From NCBI RefSeq assembly GCF_037975245.1, contig NC_092570.1, positions 5,337,001 to 5,401,000 on the forward strand: a DNA stretch of 64,000 nt. Direction: 5' to 3'. The notes below the pieces were generated by a model. That model was not told where the DNA came from, searched no databases, and saw only the letters and a list, made by a program, of their open reading frames with translations. The translations under genes were made by a program, and so were the position numbers. Shown here one piece after another: positions 12,301 to 27,300 of this stretch. Every line of letters begins with the position of its first letter. Within the stretch, counting starts at the first letter, position 1. The stretch is from Apostichopus japonicus (Eukaryota; Echinodermata; Holothuroidea; Aspidochirotida; Stichopodidae).

Positions 12301-15300
12301 TTATTTATAGGAAGTGCGTATCACGTACGATTGCTAGCTTAGCTTTATAACATGCTGTTCGTGCAACAACTTAGGACGACTCATTGAACGAATGTTGTCG
12401 ACGTTGTTGTGCATACAGTTCGTGACATTCCATAGAGTGCGGTTAGGTAGGCAATATGTATTTTATTACGCAGTGGCCAACTGTAGGCTTGTAATTGGCT
12501 ATAAGCTAAATTTAGCTAATTGCATCTGCCAAACTAAGTAAGTAGTTGAATCAGTAGGCGTGAATGTTACTACGATTACAATCGAGTTAACGGAGCTGAC
12601 GAGTATTCAAGATCAAAAGAGCACTGACAAAATACCATGCTAAAAAACGACAGTATAAAAAAAAAATAGACACTGAAAGGGGGGGAGCGGTCGCTCCCCC
12701 TGCTCCCCCCCTGGCTACGTCCCTGTGGATGGAATAGCAAATAAGAATGATAGGAATTTTGTAAAGCAACTGAGACCTCCAATTAAATCCATATGATGCA
12801 TTAATTGTACTGTTGTGTTAATTTAACTCTGGCAATAACATCTCAATTATTTTCTCACAAACACGGCCTTGAAGATCAATGAAAGACATCATCGTTGTCG
12901 ATTCTAATTTAGTAAATTTATTCGCGATATTGAGTCGGAACGTGCTGCAGCATCTTCACCTGATTAAATTGAACGTGTCGTGTTCTACAATAAATTCATT
13001 CGGTCATATTTAGTACATTTTACTCAAGATTTGGATGATTTTCAGAGAGAAACTTAACTTCCCCAGTAGTAGCATAAACAGTTCTTTCAACTTTCAACTT
13101 AAGAGAACATTAAATAGGTCTGATAAATATGTTAAAGAATAATAGTAAATTGTAGATTTGCTGGGAATAAAGTAGTAAATTGGTAACATGAAAGCCTTTA
13201 CTGTTCATTATAAACGCTTAATTTAATATCTGAGTGCATGCTTCAATGAGAATTATGATACAAAAAGCATTCACATTATTTAAAAACATTTGTTTAAAGA
13301 AGACAGTCATTAATTTTTATTCTTCTAAAGCAGCTGACATTTTCAGTAAGAATAAGATATTGAGGAAGGATGAAAATTGTTCATTTTTATTCCTTTATAA
13401 ATAGCTTTTAATTTTTTCACTTTTGATACAGAATCCCTCCTCTCCCCCTCCTCTCCCCCCCCCCTCCTACTACCGGTCCCCTTAAATAAGTTTTAGAAAA
13501 CTACTAAAAATAAAATAGTACATAACAATTTAATTATAAATTTTAAACAAAATATTAATATGGTATTTGGATGCGTATTAATGATTCTCATGTGTTGTTT
13601 TCATACATCTCTGACGAAACCACACAAAAGTTGTTCTTAAAATAGGAAGTTTATACTGCTATCATTCATCAATAATTTCCATTTTCACAGAATACAACAT
13701 TGTTTTACATAAAGCTAAAAAACAACCTAAATTCCAAAATTATAAGATAATTATGTTCATAATAATTAGGGAGTATTTTTGGTTTATATGTATTCATGCA
13801 TATGTGATTGTGAATGTTTGTTAATTTACTCTGATGATAATCATGTGTGTAGTAAAACAGTGTACTGTACCTACATACTATTCAAGATATTTATAAACAT
13901 TTTCAGTATATATCTGATTACAATGAAAGAAATATGTAGATGAATGATGGTGATAACTAGAATGGTGAAAAAGGAGTTTGTATAAATGACTATATTATTT
14001 CTACAATCTTAAAAGTTATTTCAACATCACAACCCCCCCCTCCCCCATAACCTCCCCTGACCCCTTAACAAAAATTGGGACAAAGTTGTACATTGCTACG
14101 AAAGCAATTTTCTCGACCAACTACTACGAAAGAAGGTCTACCGTATCCCTCTGGCCCTATATATACAATGCAATTTTCATCTACTTCAGTTGTGAGATTT
14201 TTTTTTCTTTTTTTTTAATCCACTTAAAGTAATTATAATTATCTTAAACAAAGGAAGAAAGGAAGCTAGTACCACGTACCATGAAAAAAACTGCTCCAAT
14301 TCTGATAAAGTTGGAACTCTTGATCCATTCCTTGCAATAGTCAATCTTGCTCTGGAATTTTGGCTTGCAATGCTGTTATAATATATCAATAGAGATGATG
14401 ATGAAAATAATATTTGTTAATGAAATCTTGGTAAGGTCAACATAAGGGCAACTGCATACCAACTCTGTTGCCTTGTATCTCTCTCTCTCTCTGTCCGTTT
14501 GTAAGAACAAGCTCTTAATTACATACGTTCTTATTCTATTCTGTTTCGTTCCGCAATTTCATCCCTCCGGGGGGAAAGCGTACATTCATTGAGCCAGAAA
14601 ACCTTTTAACTGTATTTTTGTTAATTTATTGTTGATGAATTCATCCTTTCCTTTGGTGGAGTATTATGTTAGATTGACTTTTTAAAAAAAATTTAAAAAC
14701 TTTTTCGGGTCATCGAAGATTAAGATGACGATGCATAAATATTGTTCTTTTCTCCCAAAAAGATTTGTAGTGGAGGTCTGCTTGGCTTGGCTGCCAAGCT
14801 TTAAAGGGATATTTTAGTCGGCAGACATTACGATGTATGTGCGCAACCTTGAGAAAGATATATTGACACAGTTTGTCAGATAAAACCCCACATTTACTTT
14901 GAACGTTTAGATGTGCTTGTTTGAATGTAAACTATTTGTCCCAGGTCAATACTTCCTTTAATAATAAAGGAAGGGGGTCATAGTTCTGTAGCTGGTGATC
15001 TGTGAAGGCACCATGATATAGGTCGTTCTTCAAAAGCTTTGCTTTTCCTAGTAAAAATTAATTAAATTTTGTTTGTTTTGATGTTGTCCTTGACATGCTT
15101 AATACCATTGTATATTTGGAATACAATACAATTTGGAATGGTTGCTAAGTTTGTTAATATTCTTGAAATGTCTGTGTTGAAATTTCATAGCTGTCAAAAA
15201 TTTTTAGAAATTTAAATGGCCACAAGACGAAATGCCATGAGGATCTGGAACTTTAGCGATGGGATATTAAATCCCTTAAAAAATTAGAGAATGGGAGGTG

Positions 15301-18300
15301 AGTGAGGGACTGAGGGAGATGGATCAAAATTAATAAATTACTCCAGTTATGAAGAATATTTGCTGAACACATATCATAACTATATATATCCAGATATGTT
15401 ATGACTACATTTCTTCTTACAATTCAGTTCTATAGCCTCTGCAATGGTTCATACTATTGACTCATATTCATGTTTTCATGAAGATTTTTTTTTCACCCCC
15501 TTCCCACAATGTATCAGTTATAGTTGTACATAGAATGTACTGTTTTTGATATAGTAGCTACTAAACACAATTGTCCTATGTTGTTTGTTTGTCAATTTTT
15601 GGGTACGGACTTGTAAACCTCATTAACAAATTACATTAATGTTCAAATCCAGAAAATGGACGAAAACTTGACCATCTTTGATGTGGTACCTTCAATTAAG
15701 TAAATGAAATTTGGCCTACACGCATTTCAGTTTGATTGAAATTGATTCCATTGAGCTGCAAGATGTAAAATATTGTTATTAACATTGTTTCTGTGAAGAA
15801 CTTAACTGTAAATGTGATATCTAGTTTCTGTAATATTAGTAAATTGCATTATATGAGCCAGATTTTTGAAAATTTGTATTGTCTTAATCAAGGTTGGTAA
15901 GAAGCTCTCTTTGTGCCTTTGTTCATCAGGGATATTACTTTTGTCCTATTTCAGATCTGCCATTGTTTAAATGGATTAGTTTCTAGGATAACAGTTGAGG
16001 GAGGCCTCGAGATCGAATACTAGAACAATGTTATCTAAACAAAGCAAGAGTATTTATTGGCACACACAATAACATTTTACCAATGGCTTTAATTGTATCA
16101 GCATTTAGATTTTATTCTCTGTTTAATGTTATTAATGTTCTTTGAACTTGTTTTCAATACATGAGATCTTTACAGTTGTCTAAAAAACAGTTACTTGTTT
16201 GGAACATTTTACTAAACTGCCTAAAAGGGTTCCTTTTTGGCATTTGCTTGTCAAGTTACACTAATTTTATCAACTTGAGCAAGTATTTCTGAAAATGACA
16301 AATACATTTCATCAAACAAAGACAACCTATGAGATGTTTTCATCAAACAAAAGGTTAATTAGTAAAAATTTATGATGCTATCCTGTCCTAAATATCAGTG
16401 TTTTTATAATTTCCTAACTGAAACCAAAGTTTTTGCATTTTCTATCACTTTTGTGACCCCTGACAGAACTAATGATCTACATTGTGCATGTGGAATTTTT
16501 TTGATTAATAAAAAAAAAAGAAACAGAAACATTAACCGAACTCAGCCACTTGCAGTAATAGTGTCATCATAATTTAATAGTATAAGTAAATAAAATAATT
16601 AGTACTTTGCGCAACTCACCTTCACCCATGGGCTGTTAAAGTAACACCTGTTTAGTTTTGACACAACAGGCAGTTATTCCATAAAAAGAATCCATACTTG
16701 AATTAAAATTCCAGATTGTTTGCTAACAGGACAGGTAGTTAGAGACCCCGTAGATACATATATATATGTAAGTGTACCTCTCACTCAATCACTCGGTGAG
16801 AATTGACTTTAAAAATGGATGTAGTACCAAAAGGGAAACTTCTATCGGTATACTAACACGCCATCAATTGAGATACCTTGCACCTCAAGACGAGATAACT
16901 TCAAGGTCTTCTTCTTCTAGGCCTTTATACAATGGAAGTAACCCCTCTCTACTCCTAATCTTTATTGCGGCGGTGGAATGTTATTGTCCGCACCTGCAGC
17001 CAGGTTGTTTACTTCTGTATACGTGTCCTCGTTGAAAGAGTTTAAATTACCTCCAGATTTAAGTCGATATTCCCCCTTTTTGTTATCCACTCTTAATTGA
17101 GGTATTTTCTTACACTTACACCTACTCTCAGTTCCAGTTAATTTGGCTGTATCGTTTTCATTGCTTTTCAAGTCTCCTTCGGGTGAGGCCTTGCCTGCCG
17201 AGATTGATGGTCTTAAATTCAAACGAACCAAATTACCTGTAAATTCCATTAGCTACTCAATGGACAGATTTTAATACCATTCTTTCGGATACACTTCCCC
17301 CCTCAATAAAAAGGGTCTTTTATCTGTTGGGCTTTCTTTTGACACAATTCAAAAGCTCCAAAAGTAAGTCATTGTATCTGGCTCTGTGTCCAGCAGCTAG
17401 CCATTTAACTTAGTCTGGGTTTTGTCCCACTTTCACAAATAATCAACTGACCATTGCAGATTTCTAGCCTGTATGTATTGTTATAAAGGACTAATGTACT
17501 GCAAGAAGCATTAATACAAACTTGTGTATACATGTATATGTGTGGAATGGGAAAATAAGTTTACAAAGATAACTGCAGCTCTTTCTACTTTACCTCTCCC
17601 TAAATCCATTCCTCTCTTCATCCCTCCCCCCCCCCTCTTCCATTCAACCTTCCTTGCATCCTATGAAGTTGTAAAGGTTCATAAATCCTCTCTCCCTCAC
17701 CTTCCACAACTGATATTTAATTTCATTGACATGTGTTGTTCAACAGTAAAAGAAAGTTGATTGTAAAACTGAATCCCAATTTTGAAGAGTAAAGACATTT
17801 CTGGTTTCAAAGTTAACTGTGCTGTGTTTCGTCAAATAATACCCAAATATAAATATAAATAAAATAAAAATAAATATAAATATAAATATAATATAAATAA
17901 TACCCAAATAGCAGGTCGATTGCTTAATGAGCAAATGACAAGAAAGGAATCCCATCAGTAGTATATGGAAGTGAGAGAGGTTATGTCAAATATTTACTGT
18001 ACAAGTAAACCCTATAAGCAACTTTGATTTAAAGAAGTGCATTTGTTGTGATTTTCTCCTAAAAGTTGGCTTTGTACCTGAGACCATATTATAATTGGAA
18101 TAAGTACTCCTGAACTGATATTTCCATCAAATTATTGACAAATTTTTGAAATGAGACCTTTCACCTGTGGTCAGCGTCCCGGCCTTGAACTAATCGACAT
18201 GCTCCAAGAGAAGCCAAACTGTCTCCAACTCTTTAATATGCAGCTGCTTGTAAGAGGATGTGCAGGAATTTTCTTTAAGATGGCTACTCACAATTAGTTC

Positions 18301-21300
18301 TTTTATTTGAGCCTTCAAAAAGAACCAGTTACAGTAGCTTCAGTATTCCTGTACTATTAACATTTTAATCAAAAAAGCATGCATGGTAATTAGCTCTGTT
18401 GGTCTTTGGCAGCTTGCTGTCGTAACAGACGGAATCTTGGCTGACCAAAAATTGGAAGCTTCTATGCCATGAAGTCTTTACTTAGAAATTTAGTCAACTT
18501 TTTCAAAAGTCCATTCTGGGTTTTACTACATAAATTTAGATATGGCTGTTTTGCAACTGTTTGTGAGAGGATTTGTAGGAATTTTCTAGTTAAAAAATAG
18601 CTTCTTAACCCCCCTCCCACCCCCAAAAACATTCCCATATTTTAATCTTCATAAGACAGTAACCAGCGGCTGGAGACCTGTACCGTTCTAAAACCAGAAG
18701 TTGATAAGAGTTTCAGCAAACATGCCAAATTTCAAAGTCAATTGTTTCACCCTTTTAAACCCTTGTGGCTTTCCTTGTTAAATTTTTACTTACACCAGAT
18801 TTGCAACATTCTGCAGTAGAACTAAAACGTCCTTCGAAAGGCAAAGTTAGTTAACCAGAGAGATGTTGGAAGTTGATTGTGATGCTGGGAAGTCCAAAAT
18901 GTCTCCCTGACTACAGTAGTTTTAGATGATATGTAGTGTTCACCAAAGTTCCTTCTTTCGTTTGTTTCTATGACTCCTCTGTTCAGTGTCGTTACGAGGA
19001 CCGGAAAAGGTCGCATAACTCTAGCTTGTATACTACTGCACAGACCAGTACGACGCGACTAATTGCGTACAACGCAATTAAAACGAGACAGCTCTAAGTG
19101 GGTGGTCTTTGTTGTTACACAAAATGACCAGTAAAAGTTTGCATTTTCTTCTGTCTCTCTTTGATTCGTCCTTGAAACGTGTTAGCTTTGGATTTCCTAC
19201 CTGCATTGGTCCGTTTACTAGCAATCGATTGGAATATTCTTCCATGATCTAACCAGGGGAGCTGCTACGTGCTCAAATGAAGGCCTTTGAACATATGGTT
19301 ATATACGCAGGGGATAACCAGATATTTGCATTAACTATAACATTTATGCGGGTACAGAAGTATCAAGGACAAGGTGTACTGTAACCATCTCCACTCATTT
19401 TGTTGGTGCTAGAACATTCTTAAAATCACTTGAAACTTAGAAGAGAAAGTGTATTATGACAATGAATGGATCTAACTGGTTTTATGTATTTTTTTTCTTC
19501 TTTTGTTTTCAGTTGTTTTACAGTATAATCCTTATAGGTATGCTGTATTGGCCCCAGTATGTTAGATATTCCAATATTGTCACCTTTGGTCAAAAATTCT
19601 TAACTGTTTTTATTCAAACCTTCAAGGAAATTTTCCTCACTGGGACGGACATTCAGTCATCTTGTGTGTTCCTTAAAAATGTCTGAGAACAATTTGGAGA
19701 GTAAAGACCTTGAGGAAAGTACTTTTTGATAGCTTCTAGCAATTAGGGCCTATGGCGTGCTTTGGGGCCTATACTGACTACCTTTAAGGTGATAACTGAG
19801 CAGAATCTAATTATGTATCTGAACATTGCATGGTTTCCAGGGTCAGAATTACAAATAAGTGCAGATTTTAATCTTGTATCAAAGATGGAGCAAAAAAAAA
19901 CTTTTCCTTAGTTAAAGTAATAAGTTAGTGTTCAAATTTTAAATATCAGTCTTCAGACATTTAACATTTTTTGTCACATTAAAATACTGAGGATACCCGC
20001 TAGTTTTATTGTTTCATTAGTATCCAACGTCGATACCCAAAGTAAATCCAGGCATTAAAAGTTAGTCTTCAAATTTTATAAAACCCAAAATTTCAGGCGT
20101 ATGAATTATTGTCACCTTCCAATACTGACGTTAGGATTAGTTTATGGTTTTACGGTTTTGTACCTACCCAAGGTGCAGATTTTAATTTAGCATCAAAGGA
20201 AACAGTCAAAAAACACAACTTTACTAACACTAGGCCATATGTTAGTTTTGTTAGTATATATAAGTAATCTTACCACTGTTTAGAGACTCCAAGATCCATT
20301 AAAATAGATTTATCTATATCCAATATCAAATCCCTCCACATTCCATCATCAACAAGAATGTAGATCTGGTCAACCGGTTGTCAGGTTTAAGTTCCCTGAA
20401 AAAGTTAATCCCTACAATTTCTAAAGAGATCAGCTAAAAGATTAAAATCTTCTTTTATCATTCAACCCTTTTGTGTAGCATAAGATGCTGTGTCTCCTCC
20501 ACCAACCATCTCGGTAGTGTACCATACATGTGTCAAGAAATCACATAAGAGTCAATTTTTTTTCCTTCTTCTCTAAGGAATTTACAGGTTTATTTACAGT
20601 TGCAAGGTTCGTTGAATCTTGAAGCCAAACAAGCTCAATTGTTATTGTCAGCCCCACAGATACTCGGCTAAACCTCTCTATTCAGCAAATAATTCTCGAC
20701 AATCTGTTTGTACAGAGGGCCTTGATTTGCTTTTCAAAGAGCCTGCTATTGGAGAGGGCAATTGTACATGCATGGCTTCTTTGAATGAAATTGGCATAAT
20801 TTGGTCATGTCCTTTAACTTTTTCCTCTCAGCAGTGATTGGTTGTTTGTTTGTTTTTTGGTGAAATCTTTCTTAAATCTGACAAAGTAACTTCAAAAGGA
20901 AGATTTGAAGGTACCTGGGGCATATGCATTCTCCTTAAAAAAAAAAAAAAATTGTTGGGAAATTAGGGATTGGTGTGAATAAGCTGGGATTAAAAATAAA
21001 TCAATTACAAGGTTTAATACAGAGTAAGGTGAATGCGAGGGTTGGTGTGGGGTGGGGTGGGGTGTGAATAAAGCAAAATTGCTATGCAAAACAGTGGGTC
21101 AAACTTGCTATAGAAGTACAAAAGTTGTATAAGTGTCGCACCACAATTGATTGCTCCCATTGACTTACACACTAAACTCATTACTTTCCGAGGCCGCTAG
21201 AGCATAGATGGAAGGCTTTCAACTGACTTTACCTACCCACCATATGACAGCTAATGGCTTGGGCTATCATAAAACATTCAAGTTTTGCCACCATGATTGT

Positions 21301-24300
21301 TTAGATTTTGAGCTAGAACATCTCAAAGTTTATCATAGTGCTCCCCAACCCATCTGCCAGCTATTGCTGCAGAATTTTCTTGTTTTACCCAAGATTTTCT
21401 AAAAGGCCTTAAAATCACCTTCAATCGTCAAGATTTTTAGACCATCAGTAGTTTATTTCATCCTCTTCAACATCCAAGCATCAAAAAGAATAATGATGGT
21501 GGCTCAGAAATATGCCAAAACAAAATCAGTACCGTAGGTCACTTTAGGGCTATTTTCGGACGGTTGACCTCTCAGGTGGACGTGCACTACTCTAATTGTA
21601 GTGTGATACCTATTGCAGGTTTTGTACACAGGAACCATAGTATTTTGTAAGAGCCAGAATTCAGAGCATTCCAACCTGTAAACAAAGGCTGGAGTGCTGG
21701 ACCTAATCATTCAAATTACTGTGTTAATACAAAGATCTGGTGATCATGGGGTTTTTTGTGTACACGTATAAGTATAGTAGTATATTTATATGTTAAATAA
21801 AGTAAGCCAATTTGATGACGTCCTATCATGTTTCATTTTCAAGAACTTGAAGACTTGGTTCGATATACAGTTAAGAGTTACTTAAATTTTTCTACCTGTC
21901 TCCATTCAACATATGCACTCCAATCTACCTAGCCTGACAGCAATTAATCACTGCACCTACCTCTCCCTCTCCCACCCCCCCCCCCATTGACCCACTTGAG
22001 ATCTCTAGGGTCAACACCCAATTCTTCTTCCTTGCCAAATCTACTGTATCATTCTGAAGGCTTATAAACACAAATTCCATAATGATTCTCTGGTATGTTA
22101 TGATGTTTTTGGTGTCGGTAAAGTTTTCAAAATCCACAAGGACATGCTCTAACCAAAAAATTGCAACATGTTTCAGTTACCGGTCGGGCATAATTTTAAA
22201 ACCAAATTTAGGTTTGCTATATTCGTTCTTGTCCAGTTGAAAGTCCAAACCTACTAGCCTTTATCTTACTACACTGCATTTCTACTGTAAGGGATTTTTC
22301 TTCAGACGTGCATTTATAGATGCCAAGTCTGTACCGAAAAGATGTACAAAGCTAAGAACGGTTCAGTCAACAAGAGTCCTGAGTTTCGTGAATGTGTCGG
22401 TCGAAGGACTCAGTTGCCTATTTTATGTCTAAGCCAAGACTACATATGTGGAGGAATTATTGATTATTATTGTTGCAGATGGTCTGCATGTAACCATGTA
22501 TTGAGGAACGACCTCCTCCAGCTTCACCAATACTCTAAATTCAAAAGTGTTATCTACAGTAGTACACTATCTGTTTCAAAACATTTAGCCCTAGAATGTA
22601 ATTCCCCCCACCCCATCTCCCCCTCCCCCCATTCTCTTCATTTGAGCAGTATTTTTATCTGTGAAACTACCGTAAGATCCACCAACTCGTCATAAAACAG
22701 ACCAGTGCGTACGTGTCTGTCGGCTGCACGTGATTCTAGAGTCGGTAATCGCTCGCGGGTGCACAGATAATTAAGTGGATTTTGCGACCGACATTTTACA
22801 AGAATAAAACCGATGTTATATACAAATCCCTCAGTCCCAGATACTCCTGCCGACGATATTATGAGATGCACGCTTCTCTCTTAGTATTGAGCTCTGGTTT
22901 TTAGAGTGATGATTTGGTCAGAGGTGAAGCTGTCATTATTGCCAATCAGTCCCTCCAGGGGTTTATTAATGGCCCAGTAAGTCTCTGATTACAAACCCAG
23001 TGGGTGAGCTATGGGGTATTTGAGTAATTAGTCATACTTCATTATGAAGATTGATATCATCTACACACACGTTTTTCTCAGCATCTTAGTTTCTCTTCCT
23101 TTCCTTCTAATTTTGAGAGAGAAGAGGGGGGGCAAGGGGGAACGTGGTGGTGGGAGAGAAGAGCTTCACAGATTCTTAATTCTCATAACGTTATTACATG
23201 TTTTTAACCTATAACTCACTGGTTTGTTACAGGTCTCCAGATCAATGTCCAAGTGTGGTCTCCCTTCTGTCAGAGAGCTACAATCCTCATGTACGCTATG
23301 GATCAGCTATGGCACTAGCTATTGCTTGTGCTGGTACTGGCAGTAAGGTAAAGCCTTCATCAGCTTGATTTACCTTGTGTCCTTCTACCCCCCTCCCCCC
23401 CCCATCAGCTATGGCACTAGCTATTGCTTGTGCTGGTACTGGCAGTAAGGTAAAGCCTTCATCAGCTTGATTTACCTTGTGTCCTTCTACCCCCCATTCC
23501 CCCATCATATCGATATAAACCTAAGTCTGCAGTTTGGCTATAACAATATCCAGGAGATTCCATCATACAGTAGAAGACTGTGTGACCAATAACCATATAA
23601 TGGTCAACTAGAGTGAACGAACACAGTGATTCTTAAAGCAGATTCATGTGTTTTGTCTTAGGAAAACATGTACAAAGGTTTTTCTCTTTTTTCCTCATTT
23701 TATTTCTCAGCATTTAGAGCTATAGCAATCGAAAGTAAACAAGACCTTTGACCTATTAATTAATCAACTTTGGCCAGAATAAATTCCACCAATAAATTTA
23801 GGGAGAAGGAAAACACATTTTGGCCGCCTTTGATCAGTCAGTTGTATCATTTAGAGCACGGGAAACTCTAGTTACGCAGTTTAGCAAAGGAGCATCGAAA
23901 ACGGTCAGTTTGTGTCGTAAAAGTGCGAGGGAAACTTAATAACCTGTGATTGATCGATATAAACTAGTCAATATGGATTTGAATATAAATGACCCCTTTT
24001 GGATGATTACTCATTCATTTATATATTTTTTCTTCAATCTTTTACCCTTTAGGAAGCTCTGAACATATTGGAGCCAATGATCAACGATTCCGTGAACTAT
24101 GTACGGCAGGGTGCATTCATAGCCTCCGCGATGGTCCTCACCCAACAGAACGACATCATGTGTCCAAAAGCTGCTACCTTCCGTAACCTCTACAGCGCGG
24201 CCATCAGCGACAAACATGAAGACATCATGGCCAAGTTTGGAGCCATTCTCGCACAGGGAATCATTGATGCAGGTAAGGCGACAGAAATCGATATTAGATT

Positions 24301-27300
24301 CGTTTTGGAGACAGAGAAAACCATTTGGTCATCTCCTTTCATGAGATGAAACAGTAGTAGGCTTGGACGACATCCTGTCACACATAAGGCTGGGTGTATC
24401 TGTACTGCCTAATATGTGATAGATATATATATATATGTATACATTAAACCTACAGTGGAATGAGGACCTAAGGTACTGGTTTCGCACCTCTGGACAGACA
24501 ATCAGTGTCCCTAGCCTAGTTGGTTAGGGTGTCCGCATATGAAGTGGGATTCGAAATAAAGTCTGTTCAAATTTGCAATAATATAGTAAAAGTAATGACA
24601 CTTCTAGAAAAGTCAAACCATTATAAAAGGCAGTGTAAGATTATTAAAAAATGTGCAGAATAGTGTAAAGTAATAAATTCATACTTTGTGTAGTTATGTA
24701 ATTATCTATGTATCTATGTAAAGTATCTATGTAATAATACCACTATATGTGGAATTTACCGGTTTTCAAATTGGGAAATGGGGTTTCAAAACAGCTCTGT
24801 TGACCATGGCTGCATTGCAGTGATAGTTATTGGGGTGCCTCCACCTTCCTCTGTATTTGGGGATTTTAACTCTCATCCGTCAGATGGCAACATGGAGTGG
24901 CAGTCTGGAGAGCAGGAATTGGTCCAACAATTAAATGCATGCATCTTAACTCTGAACACCAATTGAAAAGAGATGGCTTTGTATAAACATGGAGGCTCCA
25001 TGGTATAAGTAGATGTTCATCAATGATCATAACATGGATTGGGTTTCCAGATGAACCTCTGTTGGCTTCCAAACCCTTGGGATTCACTGACACTAAAGAG
25101 GATACTATTCTTGACCATACATCCTACATGTAAGATTCTCTTCTTCCGACCATCTCTTTTTCAACTTTGTGTCTGTTTCTTTCCTATTAGGTGGTAGAAA
25201 CGTCACCATCAATCTACAGACAGGTACTGGCCACACACACATGGCCTCAGTGGTGGGAATTCTGGTATTCCTCCATTTCTGGTATTGGTTCCCCCTCTCT
25301 CACTTTCTCTCGCTGGCCTTCAGACCCACCTGCTTGGTTGGCTTGAACTCTGACCTCCAGGTAAGATTTACATCTTTATCACCATTAAAGACTTTGTCAC
25401 ATTTCTCAAAGTTTGAAATGATGAGTTTGTTTTCTCTGATAGTTTTGATGTCAGATTAATTGCATTACACGGGATGTAGCAGTATTACAATGTACACTAG
25501 TAGGTAGTACTACCCGCAATACTCAATAGCATACAATACAATTACAATATACTCTTGCATGTAATACTAACTACAGTACACAATACTCAATAGCATACAA
25601 TTACAATATACTATTGCATGTAATAGTACCTATAGTACACTATACTCAATAGCAAACAATACAAGTACAATATATACTCTTGCATGTAATACTAACTACA
25701 GTCACAATACTCAATAGCATACAATACAATTACAATATACTCTTGCATGTAATACTAACTACAGTCACAATACTCAATAGCATACAATACAATTACAATG
25801 TACTCTTGTATGTACTACTAACTACAGTACACAATACTCAATTGCATACAATACAATAACAATATACTATTGCATGTAATAGTACCTATAGCACACAATA
25901 CTCAATAGCTTACAATACAAGTACAATATATTCTTGCATGTAATACTAACTACAGTACACAATACTCAATAGCATACAATACAATTACAATATATTCTTG
26001 CATGAAATACTAACTACAGTACACAATACTCAATAGCATACAATACAATTACAAAATACTCTTGCATGTAATACTAACTGCAGTACACAATACTCAATAG
26101 CATACAATTCAACTAAAATACTCAATAACATACAATTCAACTAAAATACTCAATAGCATACAATACAAGTAAAACAAATCAGTAGCATACAATACAAGTA
26201 AAATACTCAATAGCAAACAATACCAGTACAGTATAAAATAGCATGTAATTCTATTACAGTTCACAATTTAGCATGTTACACCATTACAGTAGATACTAGC
26301 ATGTAATACTAGTCCATTGCACAATAGCTTGTAACAATATACAATGTATTGTAATGTAACTACTAGTACCGTATTCAGTAGCAAGGATCTCTTTATAAAG
26401 TATTAATTTTGGCACTTTATTAAAATTGTGAAGAACATTGTAATCGTTTCCTTTATGGATGATACAAGATGTGTGAAAAGCTCAGAGCAAAAACAAAACA
26501 TTCTGCTCCAATCACATGATGGAGTGGGCTGACATTGATATGTTACCATCATGGACAATCGTATGGGAATACAAGGTAGTTAACATACACACAGTACCCA
26601 TGAACAAAAGGTGGGAATAGTGAACATGCGATACAAAATCTCAACAAAAACAAGTATCTAGTTTTCAAAATCTGATTTATGTTGGGGTGTTTGTGTTGCA
26701 GATGCCAGTGATGGAGTTTAGATCAAATGCCAAACCATCTCAGTTTGCATACGTTCCACCTCTGGAGCTTCCAAAGGAGAAGGAAAAGGAGAAAGTTGCA
26801 ACTGCTGTCCTCTCCATCACAGCCAAAGCAAAGAAGAGGGAGAAGAAAGAAGCAGAAGAAAAGATGGATGTGGTAAGAAAGATGATGTAGCTGTCATAGT
26901 TATCATCATTTACCCACATAAACTTGAGAAAACGTTTCCAAAGTTTTTTTGTATTTTTAGACCAGTTGAACATAATTTCTACAGAGGGTGTCTGTACAGT
27001 AGAATGTGTATGTAGTGTGTAAAGTAGGTATGTAAGGTGTAAATTAGAGGGTGTATGTAAAGTAGAAGAAATGCTTATGTAAAGCAGAATCAATCTTCTC
27101 TGTATCTCTACCTGCTTCCTCTCTATATTTGCACTTTACCTTCTACGTAATCTTATCTCAAAATATGTTACGATATCCCTCCAAAATGTGCCCCTTGACT
27201 CAGTTGAGTCAGTGAACAGAGTCAATGTACTATCTCTGTGTGGTAAAACAATCACAATATCTGCATCTCGAATTACTTCATTTGGAACATTTTTGGAATT

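Larger units (their letters stand above)
10537..12725. mobile_element. hAT-like non-autonomous element carrying nested insertions
   Basis: Left end CAGCGACGTAGCCAGG, right end CCTGGCTACGTCCCTG: an inverted repeat with one mismatch. Flanked by the exact 8-bp duplication TGGATGGA (10529-10536 and 12726-12733). CA start and 8-bp duplication are hAT hallmarks. Long G runs sit inside both ends. No transposase ORF is seen. It contains the 880-bp element 10846-11725. Confidence 0.85.

Noticed and set aside
22342-22695. 117-codon plus-strand ORF
   Set aside because: No family resemblance, ends in C-rich low-complexity sequence, no splice context supporting an exon.
24890-25100. Similarity to 43990-44155 (AAAGAGA.GGCTT...ATGGAT.GGGTTT...GGCTTC)
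   Set aside because: Probably a shared old dispersed repeat, but too diverged to delimit by eye.
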